Assembly: GCF_050589625.1 (NCBI RefSeq)
Contig: NZ_JBNGOP010000022.1
Location: 1 to 64,000, forward strand
Direction of reading: 5' to 3'
Length of the DNA: 64,000 nt
Source: Pelagihabitans sp947500445
GTDB taxonomy: Bacteria; Bacteroidota; Bacteroidia; Flavobacteriales; Flavobacteriaceae
The number at the start of each line of letters is the position of its first letter. Positions within the stretch are counted from its first letter, which is position 1. The position numbers were made by a program, and so were the translations under genes. Below, piece after piece: positions 17,672 through 25,700 of this stretch. The notes under the pieces were generated by a model. The model had not been told where the DNA came from, did no database searches, and saw nothing but the letters and a program-made list of their open reading frames with translations.

Positions 17672-17832
17672 ATACCATTTCTACCTTGAAATTACCCATT
17701 AAAAATTGCCCTTTTCCGCTTATACTTCAAAATAAAAAACAACCGTAGCTACTGCTATGCTTGCTTTTTCTTTTTCGTCCAAGCAAAAAATGACTGCTTT
17801 TTATTTGGGTAATTTCAAAGCAAAAATGGTAT
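17672..17832. repeat. Palindromic interspersed repeat, copy B (161 bp)
   Basis: Begins ATACCATTTCTACCTTGAAA and ends AATTTCAAAGCAAAAATGGTAT. The arms pair as TTGAAATTACCC / GGGTAATTTCAA, differing in sequence from copy A yet still complementary within this copy. The apical core GTAGCTACTGCTATGC is at 17745-17760. Same length as copy A, and the two align throughout in opposite orientation. It fills the gap between convergent genes ending at 17656 and 17863. Confidence 0.85.
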
Positions 17833-17862
17833 AAAGCACTAAGGGATTTGTTTAACCTGTGG

Positions 17863-18540
17863 TTATTTTTTTTGCTTTTTCCGTTCTTTTCGTTTTTCGC
17901 GGTCATAGGGAAATTTACGGGCTGCGAGTTTCATCATCCGATCGATGAGGTCATCCGTATTTTTACCTGATTTTTTGTTGATTTTTTTCTCGTATTTCCA
18001 TAACAATTTTCCGCTGTCACCGTCACTTATCTTTATACCGATACGACCGTAATTTGCTTCCCCCAAAAAATAATCGATGATACTGAATTCGGTCGGCACT
18101 CCTTTGGAAAGCAATACGTTTAGGCTCAATGTACCGCTAATGATTCCGTCCACTCCCAATAGTTCGCTCAATTGCTCCGTAGTGTAAATGTCGATGTTCT
18201 CATAGCTAATATTGTTTTGGGCGAGCATGGCATTGGTGTCTTCGGTATTCTGAAAATCGACCGAAAACTTTTTTTTCTTTTTTCTTTTCGAAAAATATGT
18301 TTCCAGGGCATTTTGTACGGCCAAACCCTCTTTTTTTTCCAATGCCTTCAGGGACTTCTGCGTCCTGTCGTCCTTGAGGTCCAATCGGGTAAGAAAGGGT
18401 AAAATGGCCAGAAGGCGATGGTCCTTGCTCAGGACATCGAATTTATGGGCTTCATAAATATTCTTCTGTGCCCGAAGCCCGCTGGTTCCGATCAATAGAA
18501 CCACGGACCATATCAGTATTGCAGCTATTTTTCTTTGCAT
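17863..18540 (-). CDS. Exported lysine-rich protein, possibly CsgG/GNA1162-like
   Basis: A 225-residue protein with a signal peptide (hydrophobic 6-22, GLRAQ cleavage). The central part has LLAILPFLTRLDLKDD, VQNALETYFSKR and LGVDGIISGTLSLN, the strand-helix-strand pattern of TolB-N/CsgG/GNA1162-type periplasmic lipoprotein folds, then 'ISDGDSGKLLWKYEKKINK' as in those families. Homology is inferred from pattern only. Poly-lysine stretches (KRKKKKKFS, the C-terminal RKERKKQKK) are unusual for an exported protein. It lies 9 bases after the TonB receptor stop and is probably its cotranscribed partner. Confidence 0.6.
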   Translation of the reverse strand: MQRKIAAILIWSVVLLIGTSGLRAQKNIYEAHKFDVLSKDHRLLAILPFLTRLDLKDDRTQKSLKALEKKEGLAVQNALETYFSKRKKKKKFSVDFQNTEDTNAMLAQNNISYENIDIYTTEQLSELLGVDGIISGTLSLNVLLSKGVPTEFSIIDYFLGEANYGRIGIKISDGDSGKLLWKYEKKINKKSGKNTDDLIDRMMKLAARKFPYDREKRKERKKQKK

Positions 18541-18549
18541 TTGATTCTT

Positions 18550-21018
18550 TTAGAAGCGCATTCTCAATTTCACGTTCAATACCCGGCTGGTTAAAAAGTT
18601 CGGTACGGCAAACTGCTGTCGGGTATCTACGTCCCTCACCCAAGTATTGGTAATCGAGTTCTGGGTATTGAACAAATTGAAGATCTCAAAGCCACCACTG
18701 AGTTCCTTAAATCGATTTAGCCAATGGTTTTTCGGGTATTTTTTGGTATTGTCCACAAAAATATAGGAAATTCCCAAATCCGCTCTACGATAGTCCCGTA
18801 ATCTGCTTTGGAAAAGATAAGGGTCGGCATTGTTCGGGGATCCCCCCGGAACCCCTGTATTGTACACCAGGTTCAAATACATTTTAAGATTGGGAATGGC
18901 CGGTATATAGTCCTGGAACAGGATACCCACCTTTAAACGCTGATCTGACGGTCTTGAAATATACCCGCGATCGTCGATATTCTCTTCGGTCTTTAAATAG
19001 CCGAGACTGAACCACGATTCGGTTCCGGGTACAAAGGCGCCGTTCATCCGTAGTTCCGCGCCGTAGGCGTATGCTTCCGCATTGTTATCGGCGGCATAGC
19101 GGATCCGAACATCTTCCAAGGTATATGGGTTTACGTTCGATAGTTTTTTATAATAGGTTTCCGCGGTAAGCGTAAAGGGTTTGTCGCCCATCGTAAAACT
19201 ATATTCACTGCCCAATACGGCATGTAGCGATCGTTGTGCATCGACGTTTGGATTGATAATTCCGTTTTGGTCCCTAAGTTCCCTGTAGAAAGGAGGCTGT
19301 TGGTACAATCCCGTGGAGAACCGAAATAGGATGTCGCGTTTCCAATCGGGTTTGATGGCGAACTGCCCTCGCGGACTCCACACGGTCTGCGATACCGTTT
19401 CGATTCCTTGGCCCCGAACCCGCCAGTGCTGGCCCCGAACCCCGAGGTTGTAGTAGATATCGTGGCCGTTCCAATCGGTCTGGTCGCTATACTGTACAAA
19501 ACCGCTAAAACGATCGGTTTGAACGAGGTTGGTTTCATCCAAGGCTTCAAAGGCCGCAATGGGCGCCTCAAAAGGGGTTTCCGGTTGGTCATTTACAAAT
19601 TCCCCGCCAAGGGGACGGACGAAAAACCCGACCGAATCGATGAATTCGGATTCTTTGATGCGGTCACGAATGTCTTCATACGAATACTTAACGCCCCATT
19701 CCACCACCTTTTTATTTTTCGCGAACCTTCCCTTGTGCTGTAAGTTAAAGATCAGGGCATCCAAATCGTTACGGGCCCTATTCAGTTCCGAACCCACTCC
19801 CTTGGAATCGACGACATTTCCCAAATTATCGCTTCCGAGGTTGGTGTCCACATCGCCCAGTTCATATTGCGCGATAACATCGGAATATTCCTGTTCGGTG
19901 GTATGGTAAAGTGAGGAAATGAGCTTGAGCGTTAGTTGCTCGTTCACAATATAGTTTCCCTTGAAGGCGCCCAACGCGGTATTGAATCGATTGTTCTCTT
20001 GGCCCTGATAGAAAACGGTAAGTCTGCGAGGATCATCCAAAGTGCCAAAAGTGGTTTCCCTGTTGATCGGTTCGTTTTGATAATCGTTTACCGATAAGGT
20101 ACCTAAAAAGTTAAGATAGAATTTTTTGGAAAGACGATAGGTAAAATACCCTTGCATGTCTACAAAGATAGGGGTCAAGTTGGTCTGGGTTTCCAAGGTG
20201 TTCAACAACAAATTGTTGTTTCGATAGCGAAGCCCCATAATACCGCTAAAGTTTTTATCCTTTGATACGGTTTCTACGGAGGCGGCGGCCCCTAGAAAAC
20301 TGAGGTCCAGTGTGGCCCCGAACGCCACGGGATTTTTATAGGTGATGTCGAGTACCGAAGAAAGCTTGTCGCCATATTTTGCCTGAAAACCGCCCGATGA
20401 GAATTTTACGCCCTGTACCAGATCACTGTTTACAAAACTCAGACCTTCCTGTTGTGCGGAGCGCAACAAAAAAGGGCGGTATACCTCAATTTCGTTGACA
20501 TATACCAAGTTTTCGTCATAATTACCACCTCTTACCGCATATTGTGTACTGAGTTCGTTGTTGGAGGAAACCCCTGGTAACAGCTTTAAAATATTTTCCA
20601 CTCCGGCGTTGGCGCCGGGAATTTTGCGAACCGTTTCGGGGGACAGGGCAACCACGCCTTCGGCCCGTCGTTCGCCGGAGGCACTGACCGTAACCTCTGC
20701 AATCTGGATGGCATCGGTTTTTAAAACAGGGTTGAATTGATAGGTTTCGTTGGTGGTCAGGATTAGTGCGTTCAACACCACATTTTTGTGGCCCACATGG
20801 GAGAAGGTAATGTCGGTCGGTCGGTCGGCGATCAGTTCCAGAATATAGAACCCGTCCGCGTTCGAGGCACTACCACTTTCCGCAGTGGTAACATTTACAC
20901 CCGCCAGCGGTATATCGTTTTCGTCCAGTACCACTCCGGTTATGGTCGCCGTTTGCGCCAGTACCGAACCCAAGGCCCCAAAAAGGAAAACATAAAAAAG
21001 AAATAGGTAGCCCCTCAA
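18550..21018 (-). CDS. TonB-dependent outer-membrane receptor
   Basis: An 822-residue outer-membrane beta-barrel receptor. After a signal peptide (to about residue 21) there is a CarboxypepD_reg-like beta domain (ATITGVVLDENDIPLAGVNV..), then the plug domain with KIPGANAGVENILKLLPGVSS and the AVRGGNYDENLVYVNEIEVYRP segment, and a C-terminal barrel ending in a terminal Phe (VLNVKLRMRF), as expected for BAM-dependent insertion. Length and lack of a SusD partner put it with non-SusC receptors, perhaps for a metal chelate or small nutrient; substrate unknown. It is in one operon with the M23 gene upstream and the 225-residue exported protein downstream. Confidence 0.9.
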   Translation of the reverse strand: MRGYLFLFYVFLFGALGSVLAQTATITGVVLDENDIPLAGVNVTTAESGSASNADGFYILELIADRPTDITFSHVGHKNVVLNALILTTNETYQFNPVLKTDAIQIAEVTVSASGERRAEGVVALSPETVRKIPGANAGVENILKLLPGVSSNNELSTQYAVRGGNYDENLVYVNEIEVYRPFLLRSAQQEGLSFVNSDLVQGVKFSSGGFQAKYGDKLSSVLDITYKNPVAFGATLDLSFLGAAASVETVSKDKNFSGIMGLRYRNNNLLLNTLETQTNLTPIFVDMQGYFTYRLSKKFYLNFLGTLSVNDYQNEPINRETTFGTLDDPRRLTVFYQGQENNRFNTALGAFKGNYIVNEQLTLKLISSLYHTTEQEYSDVIAQYELGDVDTNLGSDNLGNVVDSKGVGSELNRARNDLDALIFNLQHKGRFAKNKKVVEWGVKYSYEDIRDRIKESEFIDSVGFFVRPLGGEFVNDQPETPFEAPIAAFEALDETNLVQTDRFSGFVQYSDQTDWNGHDIYYNLGVRGQHWRVRGQGIETVSQTVWSPRGQFAIKPDWKRDILFRFSTGLYQQPPFYRELRDQNGIINPNVDAQRSLHAVLGSEYSFTMGDKPFTLTAETYYKKLSNVNPYTLEDVRIRYAADNNAEAYAYGAELRMNGAFVPGTESWFSLGYLKTEENIDDRGYISRPSDQRLKVGILFQDYIPAIPNLKMYLNLVYNTGVPGGSPNNADPYLFQSRLRDYRRADLGISYIFVDNTKKYPKNHWLNRFKELSGGFEIFNLFNTQNSITNTWVRDVDTRQQFAVPNFLTSRVLNVKLRMRF

Positions 21019-21023
21019 TTTTT

Positions 21024-22745
21024 TTATTTTCTAGAAAACGCGTATTCCTCCGTAGTCGCGTTTCCCACATTATCGGTTACGGTCACCTTAAGTTCACATT
21101 GGGTCTTGTTCAAGATCAAATCGTCAAAGTTATAGGTAAGCGTATTGGTTTTAGGTTCATATTCCATTAGGATCCACTCCCCGTTCAAGGTCGCCGAATA
21201 CCGTTTTACACCGCTGAGGTCGTCCGAAATATGGAGGCTAAGATAACTATAGTTGTTTAACCATTGCCCTTGTTTGAAATTCTTTGGGCGTATTTTTGGG
21301 GCAATACTATCTTTTACCAAGGTATAAGTGCCCAAACTTCGGGTTTTGGTGGTAAAGGAATTCCCCCTTTTATAGGTGGTGGCATGGCTGGGCCTGCCCT
21401 TACTGTCCAAACGGGCGATAAAAAGCTGTTTTCTTTCCGAAGCGCTGTACTTTTTCACATCAAAGGTCAAGGTAAACTTTCGGTGGGCGGGTACCTTATT
21501 GTTGTGAATGGTAACCGTATCGTTCCCTTTTTTAAGGTCGAGGTAGAAATTTTCGTAAAAGGTATTGGCAGGAAAGTACACCTTTGCAGCACCCAGGTCG
21601 TAATTATTGTTTTTTCCGGCAATAAGATAATGTTCCGTTTTTATGCCCCCCTTGGCAGTTTGTACGGGCTGTTTTTTTCCTTTAACCGGGATGATCACTT
21701 TGGTTTCGTTACCGGCCAAATCTTTTAAGACCAAGGTGGCACTATAGCTCAAGCCTTCTTGTATCGCAATCTTACCTTCGTTATAAAGCGTATTGTAGAT
21801 GTTCAATTTGTTTCCGGCGGATTTAAAGCATTTCTGCACCCGTTGGCGATAGCGTCCAAAATGCTCGTAGTCGATCAGGGTATTGATGTAACGGGTTTCC
21901 CCGAACGAAAAGGTCTCAAAGTCGTAATCGGTATACACTTTGCCGTTTACCTTGAGCGTTACCGAGTATACCCCGTTTTTATTGGCGGCCATATCCTGAC
22001 GGTCGAACCCTTTGAACCCAAAACCGATTTCCCCGGCCGCAAAAACGGTTTCCGCAAGATAGCTACCATCCGTTTGCCTTGTAAACTGGACTTCCACTTT
22101 CGATTCGCTCTGGTTTACTTGGGCGTCTTCGGAGAGGGGATAGGCATAAACCTTTTCCAACACCGGATTGGTGGCATCCCTGACCTCAAGGCCATACAAG
22201 AGCGGGTTTGTGGGTTTTTCCGAAACGCTGCTCCGTATTTCGAAATGCAGGTGTGGGCCGGAAGAGCCTCCCGTGTTACCACCATAGGCGATAACGTCCC
22301 CCTTTTTTAGGGATACCTCGCCCAAATCGGGAAATACCTCTACCTGATATGATTTTTTTTGGTACTGAACGGCCTTGATGTACGCCTCTATTTCTGGCGA
22401 AAACTTCTGTAAATGCCCATAGACCGAGGTATATCCGTTCGGGTGTGCGATATATATGGCCTTGCCATAGCCCCAATGTGAAATTTTAATACGGGTCACA
22501 CTGCCATCGCCAATGGCATAAATGGGAAGTCCCTGTCGCTGTTGGGTCTTAATATCGATTCCGGAATGAAAATGATTGGAACGCAGTTCCCCGAAAGTCC
22601 CCGCTAGGATTAGGGGGATGTCCATAGGTGATCGAAACGCCTCCTGGGGATAGGTCGTTTGGCCGTTGCCCCAAAACGGAAAGGATGCCAATAACAGCAT
22701 GCATAGCTGTTTGCGAAAAGAAGGGGAAGGAAGAAGATGCACCAT
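21024..22745 (-). CDS. M23 family metallopeptidase, exported
   Basis: A 573-residue exported protein with a signal peptide followed by a LytM/M23 peptidase domain in its N-terminal third. Zinc ligands are visible as HSGIDIK (H-x3-D), and the SGPHLHFEIR motif (HxH); the GYGKAIYIAHPNGYTSVYGHL block is typical. The C-terminal two thirds are Ig-like beta repeats (for example TLVLKDLAGNETKVIIPVKG) that probably position the enzyme on the cell wall. Likely cleaves peptidoglycan cross-links or regulates amidases. Five bases separate it from the TonB receptor gene. Confidence 0.88.
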   Translation of the reverse strand: MVHLLPSPSFRKQLCMLLLASFPFWGNGQTTYPQEAFRSPMDIPLILAGTFGELRSNHFHSGIDIKTQQRQGLPIYAIGDGSVTRIKISHWGYGKAIYIAHPNGYTSVYGHLQKFSPEIEAYIKAVQYQKKSYQVEVFPDLGEVSLKKGDVIAYGGNTGGSSGPHLHFEIRSSVSEKPTNPLLYGLEVRDATNPVLEKVYAYPLSEDAQVNQSESKVEVQFTRQTDGSYLAETVFAAGEIGFGFKGFDRQDMAANKNGVYSVTLKVNGKVYTDYDFETFSFGETRYINTLIDYEHFGRYRQRVQKCFKSAGNKLNIYNTLYNEGKIAIQEGLSYSATLVLKDLAGNETKVIIPVKGKKQPVQTAKGGIKTEHYLIAGKNNNYDLGAAKVYFPANTFYENFYLDLKKGNDTVTIHNNKVPAHRKFTLTFDVKKYSASERKQLFIARLDSKGRPSHATTYKRGNSFTTKTRSLGTYTLVKDSIAPKIRPKNFKQGQWLNNYSYLSLHISDDLSGVKRYSATLNGEWILMEYEPKTNTLTYNFDDLILNKTQCELKVTVTDNVGNATTEEYAFSRK

Positions 22746-22954
22746 AACAACTCAAATGCGTTTAATGATTTAGAAACGGGTTTTTTAACAAGGTATTGGG
22801 GTATCGAGTAAAAAAATCAAGGTAAATTTAATCAGACCATTACGATTTTCCATCTTCAAACCGGAAAATCGCTCAATAAATTGAGAAAAATAGTACAGAT
22901 ACCAAACCGCAAAAAGGCCGCAAAGGCGTCCCTTTAAGAATATTTAAAAAAGTA

Positions 22955-22985
22955 TTGCCCAGTAGAGGCAGGTATGTTAACTTTG
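22955..22985 (+). promoter_or_regulatory. Bacteroidota-type promoter ahead of the zapA operon
   Basis: TTG at 22955-22957 and TAACTTTG at 22978-22985 (consensus TAnnTTTG), 20 bases apart, fit the -33/-7 architecture of the Bacteroidota housekeeping sigma factor. The first ATG of the operon follows 24 bases later at 23010. Confidence 0.65.
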
Positions 22986-23009
22986 TGTAAACAGCATTGA
23001 ATTGGGTGT

Positions 23010-23300
23010 ATGAGTGAATTGGTGCAAATCGTGGATTCCTTCGAAAACAAGATCAGTAAATTGTTGCACCGAATGGAAGTATTGCATCAGACCAATCTGA
23101 AATTGGAAAAAGAGTTGGTTTCCGTTAAAAACGAAAAGGAAGGCATACGAAATTCGGTTTTGGAATGGGAGGAAAAGTATAATTCACTCAAGTTGGCCAG
23201 TTCGATGTTGGGCAGTAATACCAATAAAACAGAAGCTAAGCTTAAAATAAATACATTAATCAGGGAGTTGGACCATTGTATCGCCCAGCTCTCCGAATAA
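23010..23300 (+). CDS. Coiled-coil protein upstream of zapA (ZapB-like)
   Basis: A 96-residue, almost entirely helical protein with heptad-like spacing from residue 5 to the end (VDSFENKISKLLHRMEVLHQTNLKLEKELVSVKNEKEGI...). It has no signal peptide and no enzymatic motif. Its place 17 bases before zapA, and its coiled-coil character, suggest a divisome-associated partner; resemblance to ZapB is structural, not demonstrated. The promoter at 22955-22985 probably drives both genes. Confidence 0.75.
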   Translation: MSELVQIVDSFENKISKLLHRMEVLHQTNLKLEKELVSVKNEKEGIRNSVLEWEEKYNSLKLASSMLGSNTNKTEAKLKINTLIRELDHCIAQLSE

Positions 23301-23317
23301 TTGGAACACATATCAAG

Positions 23318-23614
23318 ATGTCGGAAAAGCTAAAGATCAAGCTTTCAATTGCAGATAGGGTTTATCCCCTTACGATAGACCCCAGTCAAGAAGAGGGGTT
23401 GCGAAAGGCTGCAAAAAACATCGAACAATTGGCAAAAAAATTCGAACAGAGTTATGCTGTTCGGGACAAACAGGACGTTCTGGCCATGTGTGCCCTGCAG
23501 TTCGCATCGAAGATCGAGCAAAAGGGTATCGAAAAATCGGAAGATACTTCTGAAGCATTGGAACGGTTAAAGGCATTGGATCGTTTGGTGAATACCAAGC
23601 TTAGCATCAAGTAA
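23318..23614 (+). CDS. zapA: Cell division protein ZapA
   Basis: A 98-residue protein of the ZapA family, which bundles FtsZ filaments at midcell. Seen: the N-terminal KIKLSIADRVYPLTI strand pair, the EEGLRKAAKNIEQLAKKFEQSY helix, the DVLAMCALQFASKIE helix and a terminal coiled coil. ATG 23318 is chosen since the family begins at MSEKLKIKLSIADR; upstream codons in the same frame run inside the preceding gene. The zapA-6S RNA-rny order that follows is common in this phylum. Confidence 0.88.
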   Translation: MSEKLKIKLSIADRVYPLTIDPSQEEGLRKAAKNIEQLAKKFEQSYAVRDKQDVLAMCALQFASKIEQKGIEKSEDTSEALERLKALDRLVNTKLSIK

Positions 23615-23649
23615 AGTAGTATACGTTCTTTAAAATATATCAAAGTTAC

Positions 23650-23818
23650 TGCCCACATTGGTACTATCTTTTGACAAACTCAACGTTAATTAAGTTTAAA
23701 AAGGGTGAGTTTAGGTCGTAAAAGCAAGCCTTGCATGTACAAGGATCCTTGATCGGTCTGTTAGCCCTAAACCTGTTCATAGGAGTTTGTACAAAACTTC
23801 TCCAATGTGGGTTTTTTT
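23650..23818 (+). ncRNA. ssrS: Probable 6S RNA (6S-Flavo type)
   Basis: A gene-free stretch between zapA and rny folds as a closed rod. CCCACATTGG (23652-23661) pairs with CCAATGTGGG (23802-23811), and that second strand runs into a T-run; a middle stem GTTTAGG (23709-23715) pairs with CCTAAAC (23766-23772); an apical hairpin CCTTG..CAAGG sits at 23729-23744. The outer and middle stems flank an unpaired bubble, as in 6S RNA. Length near 165 nt and the zapA context fit the Rfam 6S-Flavo class, although I recall it only as a class and could not score a covariance model. Confidence 0.6.
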
Positions 23819-23922
23819 ATGAGATTTTTCGAGTGCTTTTGCGATAAGCGGGGCGCTTACAACAAACCAACGAACAAAAACGGAACGGTACAGCTACCTT
23901 TCCAATAGTTAAAACTAAAAAC

Positions 23923-25491
23923 ATGGATGTTACATCAATTATAATAGGTGCGGCAGCGGGGCTGCTCATCGGCTTTGTTATCGCCAAATTTTTGGAAAAA
24001 GGAAAAGCTTCCAAAACGGTGGCCAATGCCAAAAGGGATGCCGATAGTATTTTAAAAACGGCTAAAACGGAGGCCGAGGGCATTAAAAAGGATAAGATCT
24101 TTCAAGCGAAGGAACGTTTTTTGGAATTAAAGGCCGAACATGAAAAAGTGATCATTGGCAAGGACAAAAAAATAAACGAAGCGGAAAAACGCACGCGGGA
24201 CAAAGAGTCGCAAGTGAGCAACGAGCTGGCAAAGGGCAAAAAACTCAACCAACAGCTCGAGTCGAAAATCAAGGACATGGAACACCGCAGCGACATTCTC
24301 GAGAAAAAGAAGAGCGAGCTGGACAAATTGCATAAACATCAGGTACAACAGTTAGAGGTAATTTCAGGACTTTCGGCCGATGATGCCAAAAGCCAATTGA
24401 TGGAATCCTTAAAGGAGACGGCCCGTACCGATGCCATGGGCTTTATACAGAGTACGGTGGAAGAGGCGAAGTTAACGGCAGCGCAAGAAGCCCGAAAAAT
24501 CGTCATTAATACCATACAGCGTATCGGTACCGAGGAAGCCGTTGAAAACTGTGTGTCGGTGTTTAATTTGGAGTCCGACGATGTTAAAGGACGTATCATA
24601 GGGCGGGAAGGCCGGAACATCCGGGCGTTGGAATCGGCTACCGGCGTAGAAATTATTGTTGACGATACCCCGGAGGCCATCATTCTTTCCTGTTTCGATT
24701 CGGTTCGCCGTGAAGTGGCCCGATTGTCGTTACATAAGTTGGTGACCGATGGTAGAATTCATCCGGCCCGTATCGAAGAAATTGTAAAAAAGACCGAGAG
24801 ACAGATCGAACAAGAAATCGTTGAGGTAGGTAAACGTACGGTCATCGACCTCGGTATACACGGCTTGCACCCCGAACTGATCCGTGCGGTAGGGCGAATG
24901 AAGTACCGATCTTCCTATGGTCAAAATTTACTACAACACTCTAGGGAAGTGGCCAAATTATGTGGCGTGATGGCCGCCGAATTGGGTCTCAATCCTAAAC
25001 TGGCCAAACGTGCCGGGCTTTTGCACGACATTGGTAAGGTACCGAATACGGAAGCGGAGGTGGAGACGCCGCACGCTATTTTAGGAATGCAGTGGGCCGA
25101 AAAATATGGGGAGAAGCCTGACGTATGCAACGCCATTGGGGCCCACCACGACGAAATTGAAATGAAGACCTTGATATCGCCGATCGTTCAGGTGTGTGAT
25201 GCCATTAGCGGAGCCAGACCGGGCGCGCGACGACAGGTACTCGATTCCTATATCCAGCGTTTAAAGGACTTGGAGGACATTGCTTTTGGCTTTAACGGCG
25301 TTCAGAAGGCTTATGCCATTCAGGCCGGTAGGGAACTGCGGGTAATTGTGGAGAGTGAAAAGGTAAGCGACGATAAGGCGGCTGCACTTTCCTTTGAAAT
25401 TTCCCAAAAAATACAAACGGATATGACCTATCCCGGACAGGTAAAGGTCACCGTTATCCGCGAGACCCGAGCGGTCAATGTGGCGAAGTAA
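23923..25491 (+). CDS. rny: Ribonuclease Y
   Basis: A 522-residue membrane-anchored endoribonuclease that starts decay of many mRNAs. One N-terminal helix (IIIGAAAGLLIGFVIAKFL) anchors it; a long coiled coil follows to about residue 210; the KH domain carries GRIIGREGRNIRALESATG; the HD domain has HSREVAKLCGVMAAELG and AGLLHDIGKV, giving the metal ligands. Length matches the family. It follows the 6S RNA by about 100 bases and ends before a clear terminator. Confidence 0.95.
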   Translation: MDVTSIIIGAAAGLLIGFVIAKFLEKGKASKTVANAKRDADSILKTAKTEAEGIKKDKIFQAKERFLELKAEHEKVIIGKDKKINEAEKRTRDKESQVSNELAKGKKLNQQLESKIKDMEHRSDILEKKKSELDKLHKHQVQQLEVISGLSADDAKSQLMESLKETARTDAMGFIQSTVEEAKLTAAQEARKIVINTIQRIGTEEAVENCVSVFNLESDDVKGRIIGREGRNIRALESATGVEIIVDDTPEAIILSCFDSVRREVARLSLHKLVTDGRIHPARIEEIVKKTERQIEQEIVEVGKRTVIDLGIHGLHPELIRAVGRMKYRSSYGQNLLQHSREVAKLCGVMAAELGLNPKLAKRAGLLHDIGKVPNTEAEVETPHAILGMQWAEKYGEKPDVCNAIGAHHDEIEMKTLISPIVQVCDAISGARPGARRQVLDSYIQRLKDLEDIAFGFNGVQKAYAIQAGRELRVIVESEKVSDDKAAALSFEISQKIQTDMTYPGQVKVTVIRETRAVNVAK

Positions 25492-25515
25492 TAAGCCTTG
25501 CTTCTTGAAAACAAA

Positions 25516-25540
25516 AAAAGAGCCCTTTCGGGCTTTTTTT
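25516..25540 (+). terminator. Terminator of rny
   Basis: AAAAAGAGCCC, then TTTC, then GGGCTTTTTTT: a short strong GC stem followed by seven T. It begins 25 bases after the rny stop codon. Confidence 0.82.
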
Positions 25541-25700
25541 GTTTTTATAAGTTTGAGGTTCAATGATCGTATCGGTTTTTTCGAAAAGGCCGATGAACAT
25601 TTACTCGATAATCGAGATTTAAAATGCTCCGACGCTTGCGTCGAAATCAATATTAATTTTCGTTCTAATGCCTCATGGGTTTGCCCCGAGGTTATTTACT

